A DNA stretch of 42,199 nt from Brevipalpus yothersi (Eukaryota > Arthropoda > Arachnida > Trombidiformes > Tenuipalpidae), in NCBI GenBank assembly GCA_003956705.1, contig QZCP01000385.1, positions 1 to 42,199 on the forward strand, written 5' to 3'. Made by a program: the position numbers and the translations under genes. The notes beneath the pieces are model-generated. The model was not told the DNA's origin and did no database searches. It saw nothing but the letters and a program-made list of their open reading frames with translations. Below, in pieces: positions 10,308 to 20,273 of this stretch; position 1 is the first letter of the stretch, and the number at the start of each line of letters is the position of its first letter.

Positions 10308-11948
10308 ATGTTACCCCTCGAGAAGGACATGATCTTGAAACTTCGTCTACAGTTTTCATTAGCTATCGTATTTATCATAACCATTCAAAGTAGCACTTTG
10401 GTGATGATGGACCAGTCAGAAAAAGCCGTTCCAAGTGACAAGCTGAGGAAAGGCATTCGACCAACTTCATCCATTTCAAGGCAATCACTTAACAGAGTTG
10501 CCCCATTGGCACTGAGCATTCCATATTCAAAAGCAAATAGATCAATTTCAAATCAAGCAAGCCATAGAAGCGAACCTGATGATCAAGAGCCTCGGCCATT
10601 CTACATTATCGGTCATATGGCCAATAACATTGATTCTGTGAACAAGTTCTTAAGATTGGGTGCTAATTCAGTTGAAAGCGATATAAGCTTCTCAAAAACG
10701 GGTCAGGTGGACAAGATCTACCATGGATTTCCATGTGACCCGGGTAGATATTGTTGGAGCACTACAGATCCTGTTAGATTTTTGGAACATTTAAGATCAC
10801 TGAGCGAATATGGTAAGATTTAATCAAGCTTGGTCCCTAGCAAGTTAAGATTGTCAGATCACTGCTGAAAATATCTCAGAGTTCATTGAGCTGGAAGGCA
10901 AACACCATATTGGAGACAGAAAACTTTGAATTTTTCAAAAATCGAGACAAATATTCTAAGTGACTCATCGCACATCTTATATTCATCAGGTCATCAGTTG
11001 TATCATGAGAATTTTTCACTTGTTATGTTGGATTTGAAACTCCCGGGTTTATCCTCAAATGCTAAGATGTGGGCTGGTAGAGATCTTGCAAACAAATTAT
11101 CTCAAACAATTTTTCGGGAAGTAATAGACGTAAAAGTAAAGAACTATCAACCATTGAATGTTCTTTTGAGCTTACAAATTGCATCAGACATTGCATTTGT
11201 TACCGGTTTCAAGAAATTCTTTTTCGATACACATGGCTCTCAAGCAGAAAGATTGTACAACAGATACATTGGCTGGGACGATAGTTCTAATGGAAAAATT
11301 TCATCAATTACTGAAATGTGGCAGCGATCTGGTGCAGGCGAGAACATCTGGCAGGGCAATGGTATAACGAATGCTATTTCCTGGATTCCTAAATACTTGC
11401 AAGATAGACTCCAAGGTGTCCTGAATGAGCGTGATTCGTATGGGAAAATACACAAAGTATACAGTTGGACGTTTGACAATGACTATCAAATTCGGAATGC
11501 AATTAAGTGAGATATTATATTTCTCGAAGAAACTTGCAAGAATATTTACAATTTTCTTGACTTATGCTGTTAATTGCTTAGGATGGGTGTCGATGGAATA
11601 ATAACGAATTATGCTGATGTTTCGTCACGAGCTCTCAGTGAAATGATGCCTTTCGGACATGCTCGATTTGCGACTAGAGAAGACAATCCATGGAAACGAA
11701 TTGCTCGACAAGCGAACTGTCACGCAAGGATGGCGATTCCAATCATTAAGTCTAAAAACAAAGGATCAGTCACTAATCGAGTAACAGATATCAAAGTAAA
11801 AAACTCTGCATTCAGCAAGAAAGGCTCGAGTATGAGTCAAGTAGCGGTGAAGAAAACTTCCAGCTCTAAGCCAAACAGTCAAGTCACAGAGATGTTCCAT
11901 GTGAAGAAAGGTTCAAACTCTAAGCCCAAAATCAAGGCTCAATTATGA
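10308..11948 (+). CDS. Sphingomyelinase D / phospholipase D-like secreted protein (dermonecrotic toxin family), 3 exons
   Basis: Enzymes of this family are Mg-dependent TIM-barrel phospholipases that remove the head group of sphingomyelin or lysophospholipids, usually leaving cyclic phosphates. Exons are 10,308-10,812, 10,990-11,506 and 11,582-11,948; introns of 177 bp (phase 1) and 75 bp (phase 2) have GT-AG ends, and the frame closes exactly (462 residues). A hydrophobic signal peptide lies near residues 8-31. Met8 (10,329) is an equally good start, since the ATG at 10,308 directly follows an in-frame TAG that is also a possible acceptor. Catalytic positions of the family are present: His103 in GHMANN, Glu123 and Asp125, His139 in YHGFPCDPGR, Asp183 and Lys185 in LDLK, and Trp328. 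Cys143 and Cys149 fit the class-I disulfide; the extra class-II cysteine is replaced by Pro. GVDGIITNY is followed by the SMD-tail signature ATREDNPW (371-378). Unusual are about 60 residues between signal peptide and barrel, and an 84-residue Lys/Ser-rich tail. Activity on sphingomyelin is inferred. No canonical poly(A) signal was seen close by. Confidence 0.92.
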
Positions 11949-12148
11949 GTCAGATGCAAGAATTCCAAATCATGTGTTTTACAGTCAATCATGATATGAG
12001 TGAAAGATACCAGATTTGAAATCTCTGCACCTAACAATCATCACTTATCGATGAGTGGATGGATATCATGCAAACATCCTGAAACTATCGACTTCAAGAT
12101 GGATGGATTAGGCCTTTTGATAACCTCCATAACTTGCCAATATAGAAC
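11949..12148. other. Downstream flank of the sphingomyelinase D-like gene
   Basis: No AATAAA was seen within the first few hundred bases after the stop, so the 3' end of the transcript cannot be placed. A 70-codon plus-strand frame at 12,000-12,212 runs into repeat R1 and has no support as a gene. Confidence 0.4.
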
Positions 12149-12283
12149 TTTATCGAGGATTTTGGTCAGTCAGTTGAACAATAATGAACCAAATCAGGAT
12201 CGATACAATTGACTCCACTTTTGGAAATCAAGCCAGATTTCTGTAGTCAGCAAATCGAGGTGAAAATTCCTCATCTCGTGATC
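12149..12283. repeat. Dispersed repeat R1, copy B
   Basis: It matches copy A (1,828-2,075) from the 'ATCGAGGAT' phrase through 'CAAATCGAGGTGAAA' to the 'CTCGTGAT' end. The minus-strand translation reads MRNFHLDLL...EIWLDFQKW before a stop. Confidence 0.6.
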
Positions 12284-12444
12284 AATGATGCTCACTACTC
12301 TAGTGAGAACAAAAAAGAAACTCATTTTTAGATCGAATGATATTTTTATTAATACAAATACTAATAATATTTAATCAATACTAATACTAAAGTCCTCATC
12401 TAGTGATTAGATTGTGCTAACGCTTGGGATGGATTGAGACAAGA

Positions 12445-12610
12445 CTTCCTGCTTTTTAAAATGTTTGACTCCCGTTTTCCATCATATTTTCTAAAAGCAT
12501 GATCACAAAGAAAGATCATGGGATTTCGGATATAAGTTTTCCATTTTTGGAGATCAAGCTGGATTTCTGCAAACAGTGAATCGAGGTGAAAATTTTTCAT
12601 CTCGTGATTA
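12445..12610. repeat. Dispersed repeat R1, copy C (longest open frame)
   Basis: It contains both conserved blocks of the family. On the minus strand it is open from 12,600 to 12,400 (66 codons), with MKNFHLDSLFAEI followed by FRKYDGKRES. It is the best-preserved copy. Whether the family was ever protein-coding is uncertain. Confidence 0.55.
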
Positions 12611-12785
12611 TACTAGACTAGTAATCAGACCACTATGGACAAATAATGGAACTCATTTCCAAATATTTTTACCAATATTTACAACATATATACATATATA
12701 CAACTTGAAATTTTGAGATTATCAGAAACGCATCTTGGCTGTTCAAATTATAGCTTCCCTCCCAGCTCTATCGGCCTCAATTAAT

Positions 12786-12880
12786 TCTTAGCACGGATTG
12801 CCATAATAGTCTCTGCTTTTAGAATAATTAACGTCCGTTCTCCATCATATTTGACGAAAGAATTTATCGTATAGTGGCTC
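12786..12880. repeat. Dispersed repeat R1, copy D (partial)
   Basis: Only the second block is present, with a minus-strand reading that includes VKYDGERTLIILK. Together with copies C and B this gives an alternating, tandem-like order of the two blocks over about 700 bp. Confidence 0.5.
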
Positions 12881-13334
12881 GAAAATGTTATAGTCATCGA
12901 TTTAACCTTATTTTGACCACATGATCACAGAAGAAAATGGAAAAGCTTAATGATGAGATATTCTCAAATTAAAATAAATTTTTTTCAAACGACCAATCAT
13001 ATATGTTCAAATACGACCAATCAAATCAGTGGTTAAATCGAGAAAAATTGAATTCCACTTTCTGAGCTGGTGCTGTAAGTAAGTATGGCGCATTATTCTC
13101 CCATGGAAGTGGAGATAGATTCTAGAAATCAGCTTGCAGCGAATGATAAGCTGGCATAGATGAGGATGGCCAAAGAGAATCGTAATAAGTTAAAAGTGGA
13201 TATACAGATGTAGATTTCTCCCTGTTAGATGATAGTTATGCCAATAATTTAACAGAGCGGTACAAATCCATGAGACTACTGACTATAGACTCATCAAGCC
13301 GTAATAGTGATGAACTTCGCAATACCTCAGAAAA
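12881..13334. other. No gene recognised
   Basis: AT-rich sequence without a convincing frame or repeat. Confidence 0.5.
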
Positions 13335-13415
13335 GTCACGAGCCAGATTCGAACCCAGATTCATAATTTGATCGCAAGTGTCTTATCAATCACTCTGATC
13401 TGAAGTACATCAGAG
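13335..13415 (-). repeat. tRNA-derived (SINE-like) element, copy 2
   Basis: It is the second copy of the element at 3,183-3,263 and has the better B box: the minus strand carries GGGTTCGAATC about 35 nt after TTGATAAGACACTT. A complete cloverleaf is not formed. Confidence 0.5.
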
Positions 13416-13518
13416 AACTCATTTTTTCAACCTTGAAATCAAATTCAACTTCGATTGTTAAAGCAAAAAGTGTACAAACAAACAATGATATTTTTATCGA
13501 GGGTGTTATTTTGGTCAG

Positions 13519-13790
13519 TCAGGGCAGAGTCAGAGCTTCCAATATCACTAATCTGCTCGGTAACTTACCTGAAAATTTAAATGGTGGACAACTGTGATCG
13601 AAACTCTGTCTGCATTGTCCTAGCATTGTCATCACACTTTTCATTGAAAATCTATCCTGGCAAATAAACCACATTTGCATAGGACTTCCGCTCGATAAAA
13701 GCTTCATCACATTTCTTCTCGATTGATGAATTTCTAATGCATAAAACCGAGGTAAAAGGCTCAAGTATACCATTGATATGGACTCAGATC
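13519..13790 (-). pseudogene. Cysteine-bearing exon-like segment, family R2/R3, best-preserved copy
   Basis: The minus strand is open from an acceptor-like TCTGAG near 13,790 to a consensus donor CAG|GTAAGT at about 13,563. The peptide includes LLSSGSPMQMWFICQDRF and ends FDHSCPPFKFSG. It matches 3,832-3,975 at DNA level and shares motif order with 4,326-4,612 and 5,833-6,053. No adjoining exon was found, so whether it is a live exon or a relic is open. The fold is not recognised; conserved Cys and Trp suggest an extracellular domain. Confidence 0.35.
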
Positions 13791-14311
13791 AATAAGAAAA
13801 GTTTCTTGAGCAAGCGATCTACTGTACGAGCTACTCAATTTTTGATGGAAATTATTTCAACAGAGCAATTAAAAACATTTTCTTCTCAATGAAAGTTCAT
13901 TTATTTGAAACTGTTTTCAAATTGTGCCTTCATAATCGCAGCATTTAGCTTCCTCTAATATGCAAAGTTTCAAACGAAAATCTTTGCACAATCTTGAGAC
14001 CTCCTGTTGAAGAGAATGAAAATACCAACTTTCTTGAAACTTGGAGATGAATAAAAATACTTATCGACTAGAATACTAGGATCGGTTACAGATGTTTGAG
14101 ATGATCAAAAGTTCTCATCATTCTAGGCAATTTTTTCCTTACCAATATAGATCATGATTCAAGATTGTAAACACTCAAAACTCAAAATTTTGCTCCTGTT
14201 AAATAGTAGACACAGTGGAATTGCTACTGCTACATGTAGAGAAGTTCATGGGAACTCTCTATCTGAGCACTCAGAAATACTCGAAACAGTGGAAGTTTTA
14301 ATATTCCAATC
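13791..14311. other. Upstream flank of the ionotropic-receptor-like gene
   Basis: No gene is seen. The frame of the receptor stays open upstream to 14,267, after a TGA at 14,264-14,266. AG acceptor-like sites near 14,267 and 14,274 leave room for an unseen upstream exon. Confidence 0.4.
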
Positions 14312-15562
14312 ATGTCTCGTTTCAGATTTGTGATTCCTTTTCCTCCAAATGATCTTGCAAATATCAATCAGAATGGTGAGCTTCAAGGCTACCTTAAATC
14401 AGTGTTCCAAGAGGCTTTCATTTATCTCTATTTGAAATTGAATTTAACTTGGATCGATCCGAGTGGTCCTTCCACAACAACCGATGATATTGTTATTGAA
14501 GGAACAAAATTGGCTGGCCAAGATAAAGCGGATGCATCATTTGGTGGTATAAATCTTTTGGGTAGTTTGCCGGACAATGTTACCGCTGGTCCAAGTGTTA
14601 TTGAATTTTGGTGTAAACTAGCCTCATCACCTGTGGTAGAAAAATCTATTCTCACTCATGGACCAGAATCGGCATTAGAACAAATTGGAATAGGAACGAT
14701 ATTGGCTATCATTCTTGGGCTCTCTATAATGGTCTACCTGGCTCAGAAAATAATCGATCGAGCTGATGTATTCCAGTCTCTCTATATTACTTTTACATAT
14801 TTGATCAGACAAAATAATCACTTGATACTGATCAAAACATTTTTCATGTTCAATATTGTCATCATGATATCAGCTCTACTCATCCAGCTACTTTTTGGTT
14901 CTTTTCTACACACAGAACGAACTTCAAAAAGTTATTACACTCAAATTGATTCAATTAGTGATGTTCGAAGGCACAATCTGATCGCAATTGCTATGCACAT
15001 TTCGAATTGTCCCAAATTAGTGGGTGAAAAATACCAATTTCGTGTGGTTGATTTGGTACGACAATATCTTAAGAAAACAGATGATTTTACCCCGTGTCTT
15101 GGATCTGGAAAGTATGTTGTACTGGCCAATCGAGATGATACAAATATTCTCAGAGCTTTTTTCTGTACTAATTATCACAAAGAGGTTATCGAAAATCCTC
15201 CATACATCTCTCCTCCACTGACCAAATCATTTATTGCTTACTTTTTGAGCAAAAGGATTCCCAAAACGCAACGAGATCGAATAACTAATCACATGTATCG
15301 TTCATTTGAAATGGGCTTAGATCAAAAGAAAGGCTTGACTTCCGAAAAGTTTGGAAAACAGCTAGTCAGAACACTCACTCAGGCACCATGTAGTGAAGAA
15401 TGCTTCGAAAAAACTATCCAAAATAGTATATCCATTCCCAGCTCATTGAGTATGCAATTTTTCAAGAATTGGTCCATTCTCTTCTTCCTGGTCGTTGAAC
15501 TAGCAATTGTTATTCACTCAATTTCAATCGTACGTTTTCGCTGTAAATTGAATGCAATTTAA
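14312..15562 (+). CDS. Divergent ionotropic receptor (iGluR-like), single exon
   Basis: Ionotropic receptors are ligand-gated cation channels related to glutamate receptors; in arthropods many serve taste, smell, heat or humidity sensing in sensory-neuron membranes. The 416-residue frame has the family layout without an amino-terminal domain. A first ligand-binding half spans about 4-120 (RFRFVIPFPP, then NGELQGYLKSVF, then ADASFGGI). TM1 lies at about 127-147, a short pore loop at about 154-168 and TM3 at about 173-197. The second ligand-binding half spans about 205-383 and TM4 about 386-407. Two N-glycosylation sequons (Asn44, Asn89) fall in the first half. There is no Arg between residues 6 and 149, so the glutamate-binding Arg of true iGluRs is absent, and the SYTANLAAF motif of TM3 is replaced. 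Both are common in divergent receptors, so the ligand cannot be inferred. The start is the first ATG of the LBD exon; an upstream exon is possible. Confidence 0.8.
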   Translation: MSRFRFVIPFPPNDLANINQNGELQGYLKSVFQEAFIYLYLKLNLTWIDPSGPSTTTDDIVIEGTKLAGQDKADASFGGINLLGSLPDNVTAGPSVIEFWCKLASSPVVEKSILTHGPESALEQIGIGTILAIILGLSIMVYLAQKIIDRADVFQSLYITFTYLIRQNNHLILIKTFFMFNIVIMISALLIQLLFGSFLHTERTSKSYYTQIDSISDVRRHNLIAIAMHISNCPKLVGEKYQFRVVDLVRQYLKKTDDFTPCLGSGKYVVLANRDDTNILRAFFCTNYHKEVIENPPYISPPLTKSFIAYFLSKRIPKTQRDRITNHMYRSFEMGLDQKKGLTSEKFGKQLVRTLTQAPCSEECFEKTIQNSISIPSSLSMQFFKNWSILFFLVVELAIVIHSISIVRFRCKLNAI

Positions 15563-15566
15563 TAAA
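15561..15566 (+). terminator. Possible poly(A) signal AATAAA overlapping the receptor stop codon
   Basis: An AATAAA hexamer begins on the last two bases of the TAA stop. If used, the 3' UTR would be only some 20-40 nt. This is a match to a short consensus in AT-rich DNA, so support is weak. Confidence 0.3.
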
Positions 15567-17254
15567 AATACTCACTATTATTTCTTTGAGAATTGGTGAA
15601 AACTCCGATTCCTCTGATTCGATCGAGGACAATTACTCGCCAAAGTTGACCGATAATCTATTACATGTATTCGAATTTGATCATGCTTTCAAATACCAAT
15701 TTTATCAAGACATCAGATTGTGTCGAGGATTCTGGTGTTTTGATGCTCTTCTTGAATTTTGACACAGTAGTTATTGGGTAAAGACTGAGAAAAAATTCAG
15801 CTAATAAAGATCAGTTCATTCCCACAATTTGACGCTTTTAATCATAATTTCTCGCCTTGAATAGAGAGAGAGAGAGAGAGAGAGAGAGAAACTGTTATGG
15901 AGATTTAATCTGATTAACATATCTGTATAAGTTTACCGATAGATTCAGCTTATTGCTGAGACTAGCAATGATTTTGGTGCCTCACAATAGTTAGAGATAT
16001 TTGGTAACTTTATTGGAAAAGTAGCACCAATTGAGCATGAGATTGGTGCATTAATAACACTAAAGATTGTGAAAATATTTTCGGAACTTTCTTGTGACTT
16101 TCTTCTCTTCGGGCTTCTAATGAGACATATAAAATGGTTAATACTCTCACTATTTAACTATCTGACTTATTGCTGGCTGCTCAAAATGATCTTACTTTCA
16201 TGTACATTAGCTGCAAATCTGAGGTTTCAACTGAGGAGTAAATTTTCAGCTACACTAAATCATGATTGATCTGACCAATGGTCAAATCTCCCATACATAT
16301 TTAAAGAAACAGCTCAATATTTAAAATATTGACACCAATCTTTGATGGCATCAGCGAATGAATAAGATGACTAATCTAGACTTAAGACTCAAATCGAGAA
16401 TAAATTCAAATTGAACTGCAAGCGAATGACGATAAGATATGTGATTCTAGAGAAGGTTTGAAGCAATAACGCTGAGAATGATGAATTGAGGACCATTTGA
16501 AATGGTAAAATGATGAATCTACCCAATTCATACACTTTCAGACTCGAAACCAAAAAAGTTCTGAGTAATAAAGATACCAAACAGTAGATGGCTCTACACT
16601 TTCCGGTACTTTTCAGGCCAACTTTTGCTCTTTTCGGCAACAGCAAGAGAGCAAAAGAGAGAGCAAAGAAGAGAGAAAGAGAGAGACTTTATCGTTTGAA
16701 CATTTTCCAAGTCCAGTTAGTGAACTTAAGCTTCTAGGGAAAACTTATATTCAGAACTTGTGTGTGTGAATCCAACGAATTCGATTCCGTTATGAGTTCA
16801 GCTTATCAAGTATACGGATTACAATTATTCAATTTCGGTGTAAGTTTGTGAGTTTTTGGGACAGTTTATTGCTCTTTATCGAAAATTTGCTTTCAAATTG
16901 TATTGCCAACTGAGGTGACCAATTGTGAGTACTCTCTTCGGTACCGTGATCATGTGTGTCATGCCCCTAGCCATGGATTAATGTATCATCTGAGTGATTC
17001 GCCTAATGAGTATTGATGAATTGATTATTGGTCCCATGGAAAGTTCATTGGCAGACTATTGATTTGCTTGCAGTGTCATTTGATCTCGAAGAATCTTGTA
17101 AGATAAGGTGACAGAGATACATTGAGGAGAAAAATTGTTCGACCAATTCTGTATATTTTTTTCTTCTCTCATCATGAAGTGCTTCTACAGTGAATCAATA
17201 TGTTTTAATTCCAACAATTGAGTAACAACTTATCATCATCACCCATTCGGAATA
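15567..17254. other. Intergenic region and probable 5' region of the Sidestep-like gene
   Basis: No gene is recognised. The first GA tract of the window is at 15,863-15,889, and GA-rich sequence follows at 16,645-16,686. Minus- and plus-strand frames of 60-85 codons are unsupported. The 5' UTR and promoter of the downstream gene probably lie here, but no reliable TATA box or initiator was identified. Confidence 0.4.
15863..15889. repeat. (GA)n microsatellite
   Basis: Uninterrupted dinucleotide tract of about 27 bp; the leftmost GA/CT tract in the window. Confidence 0.95.
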
Positions 17255-17327
17255 ATGACAATTCTGTGCATACCATTACTTTTGATGGCCTTCAGCTGGT
17301 CATTCGAATTGGCCAATGGAGATGAAC
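17255..17327 (+). CDS. Sidestep-like Ig protein, exon 1 (signal peptide)
   Basis: An ATG preceded by an in-frame TGA at 17,219-17,221 opens 24 codons that read as a signal peptide: short polar start, hydrophobic core CIPLLLMAFSW, then ELANGDE. They end in a good donor (GAAC|GTAAGT) in phase 1. The single leftover base C fits the phase-1 acceptor of the Ig exon at 32,959 and creates Gln25, giving a secreted or type-I membrane protein. Linking these exons across 15.6 kb rests on phase match, order, strand and the expected signal peptide before the first Ig domain; no transcript is available. Another first exon cannot be excluded. Confidence 0.7.
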
Positions 17328-17802
17328 GTAAGTTGATGATGTACATGTATATACGAATTGCAACATCCAGGTAACGGTTAGCCTGCTGGCAATTGAGGAT
17401 GAATTTAGTCACTTTTTTCCGCTGACCATGTCCAGATTATTGTTGCCCCTATAATCAGTATACTCATAAAGATGCACGATTTTTGTGCTCTTTTTTTCCG
17501 CTTTACTTACTCATTTCCGTATATTGATCCTTATTCTTCTTCCGAAAGTTGATTCTCTCTTTCACACACATTTATACATATGTACTCATTCTATCTGGAA
17601 TATTTTGGCGAGCTAATGTCTATACTTCTTTTTTTCCATTCATACTGGATGCCCAAGCGAATCCGTATCCAACGAGTCAACATTAACCCATCATGGCTTG
17701 AGGCACGTCTTTTGTATTCCTTTTATTCCTCAGTTAGTTTTTCTGTTCACCTTTTTATCTGTTTTCTCTTTCTCTCTCTCTTTCGTGATCATATTCACTT
17801 TT

Positions 17803-17803
<1 letters not shown>

Positions 17804-17871
<68 letters not shown>
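17804..17871. repeat. (GA)n microsatellite
   Basis: About 68 bp of AG repeats with one GTGA interruption. Confidence 0.95.
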
Positions 17872-17876
<5 letters not shown>

Positions 17877-18393
17877 TATCTTCCCACTGGAAAATATGCA
17901 GATTCCTAAACTACCCTAGACGATCGACCCACATCAGCGAGGCCAACAATATACACACATTTATAGTCAATGAATATGAGCTATATTTGTTTCCACTAAA
18001 TTAATTTAATCTTTATTATGATCCATTTTCACTTTCTCTCTCTCTCTCTCTCATATACCTCCTTTTCCAAATCCCCAATGTTCACATCAAATTTGTTCTT
18101 TCATCTCCTCCAGCATTCAATTTCTCACATTCTTCTCCATCCTATTTGGCATATCAAAATCTTTTTCTCTCGCTCTCAAACACTATTATAATTTTCTATT
18201 CTCTCTCCTCCAAGTTTCTCTCTCTCTTTCTTTCCTCCTCTCTATCTCTCTACCCCAGGCTTCTACCTCTCCCCTCCATAAGGATGTATATTTTTATGCA
18301 AATAATACCTCCATATCACAGCTTTATACACCAAGTAATCATCAGCAATCTATCTATGAACCACCACCGTTGCTCATTTGCACAGTTATGCGA

Positions 18394-18412
18394 GTGTGTG
18401 TGTGTGTGTGTG
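18394..18412. repeat. (GT)n microsatellite
   Basis: Short uninterrupted GT run. Similar short GT/CA runs occur at 21,432, 23,700, 33,750 and 36,608. Confidence 0.9.
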
Positions 18413-19941
18413 CTTTACACATCCTTCTTCTTTTTCTCCTCCATCCGTTAGATGTTCCAATGATGGAGCAAATGATGCGGAGCAAAAGATGGGAGAAAGA
18501 AAGACAGCATCTCTCTCCTTCTTTTTCTCTTTCTTTCTCTCTCTCTCTGTGTTATCCACACAAACTGAAGCGTGAGTCTCAACACTGAATATCATGCCTG
18601 TGTGTATATATATCTGTTGCTATTCATTGCCAAAGTGATTAAGGAGCCTGATGGTCTGCGTGAAGGGATGAAGATGATATAAAGATGAGAGAAAGATGCT
18701 GATGCTTAATTTGTCCGAACACGCATTCAATCCACTGGCTTGGTGATCATCTGAATCACGTTAAGCAATCACCTTTCGCTTTTTTTACTTATCCATAAAT
18801 TGATCTTCACTCTCTCTGTGTATGTCCATATGTTGTTCAATTGAGAATAAAGAGAAGATGTTAATGTGTGCAATATTTGCATTGCTCTGCATGGCTATGA
18901 ATACGATCAGCTTGAGCTGGGTTATCATTATGATTGTGTATGTGAGCACACACATTTTCAATCCATTGAAATGATAGACACATTCCTAGGAATGCAAGAA
19001 TACTTTTGCCAACAAATATTCATTTTCTCTTTCTCTCTCTTTCTCTTTCGTCGAGCATTCTCGCATGAAAAGGGTTCACAAAGTATCAGATCATCATCAA
19101 TAGAAATGCAATGATGAGTGAGAATGATAAAACATTCCGAGAATGTAATCAAGTTGAGCTGACGATGATCAGCCAATTATTGCTTCTGGTGACCATAATC
19201 AAATAAATCACCTTTACTATTGGCCTCACTTGATATTATGTATCAATATGGAGACAGGTGACTTATCCAATTGGATATTAGTCATTTTTATGTATCGATT
19301 TATCAGTATTCCCATTATAGGGAAGGTGTTCATTGAACATTGCCCTTTTACACATAGTCAATAATATATGAAGGTGCAATGGAACATCATGTAATATGGT
19401 AAACGGGTGTGTGAAAAATTGAAAATATTCTTCAGCAGAAAAAAATAAGGACTCAAATGATGCCCATTTAGGGGTGAGTAATAGAACGCAAGGAAAAATT
19501 GTAAGTAATCCAGCAGAACTGGATTCCTTCTTCCATGAGAAAGTTCTGAGAATATCTGAGTGAGTATGTGTGTACATAACTTTGGAAGAGGCCTAATAGT
19601 CTTACTATGATCAAAAATCTCGTGTATAAGTCATAAAATATCGTTTCAGCCAGTTTATCAATAACTTTTTTTCTCTCTCTCCCTTCTATTTTCCATGTAT
19701 ACCAACTTAACTTTTGATCGCATGACTTGATTTTTAATGTTCATGATCAATTTTTGTGAGCAGTAAAAGAAAATTTTCAACTTATACAAGCCACAAAAAG
19801 TTCTGATCACTGGTTGGCCAGATATGCATAAATTCTCATCAGCTTGACTGGTTACGGTTGAATATTTTGTTCAGATGTATCGGCCGCTTTACTTGATGTA
19901 TGAATAGTTCAATGATCGCTACCGCAATGTAATACCTTTTC

Positions 19942-19964
19942 TCGCTCTCTCTCTCTCTCTCTCT
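19942..19964. repeat. (CT)n microsatellite
   Basis: Short CT tract. Other short tracts of 15-25 bp lie at about 18,032-18,052, 21,740-21,756, 23,646-23,668 and 30,676-30,693. Confidence 0.9.
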
Positions 19965-20140
19965 TGCTCTCTGGGGCAAATGGTTATTTTTTTCGTGGTC
20001 AAAATCTATTAGAATATTATCGATTCAGAGAGGATATCAGTATGCTTGTACTTGTTTGTATTGAAGAGGACCTCTTTTTCTATTCCTCCACCTTCATCTT
20101 GCACTGGTACTCTGGGAATACAAGAAGTCATCTGGAAGCC

Positions 20141-20181
20141 TACAAATCAGACGCCGAGACATTATTCGCATCTGATTTGTA
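20141..20181. repeat. Perfect 11-bp inverted repeat with 19-nt loop
   Basis: TACAAATCAGA at 20,141-20,151 is exactly complementary to TCTGATTTGTA at 20,171-20,181. It lies about 35 bp from a 54-bp GA tract. No function is known. Confidence 0.85.
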
Positions 20182-20213
20182 ACTGAGTTTGTCATTCGAA
20201 AAACCGGGTGAAA

Positions 20214-20216
<3 letters not shown>

Positions 20217-20270
<54 letters not shown>
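20217..20270. repeat. (GA)n microsatellite
   Basis: About 54 bp of uninterrupted AG repeats. Confidence 0.95.

Positions 20271-20273
<3 letters not shown>

Noticed and set aside
14428..15129. Open frames on the minus strand opposite the receptor gene
   Set aside because: They are shadows of the receptor reading frame, without any motif of their own.
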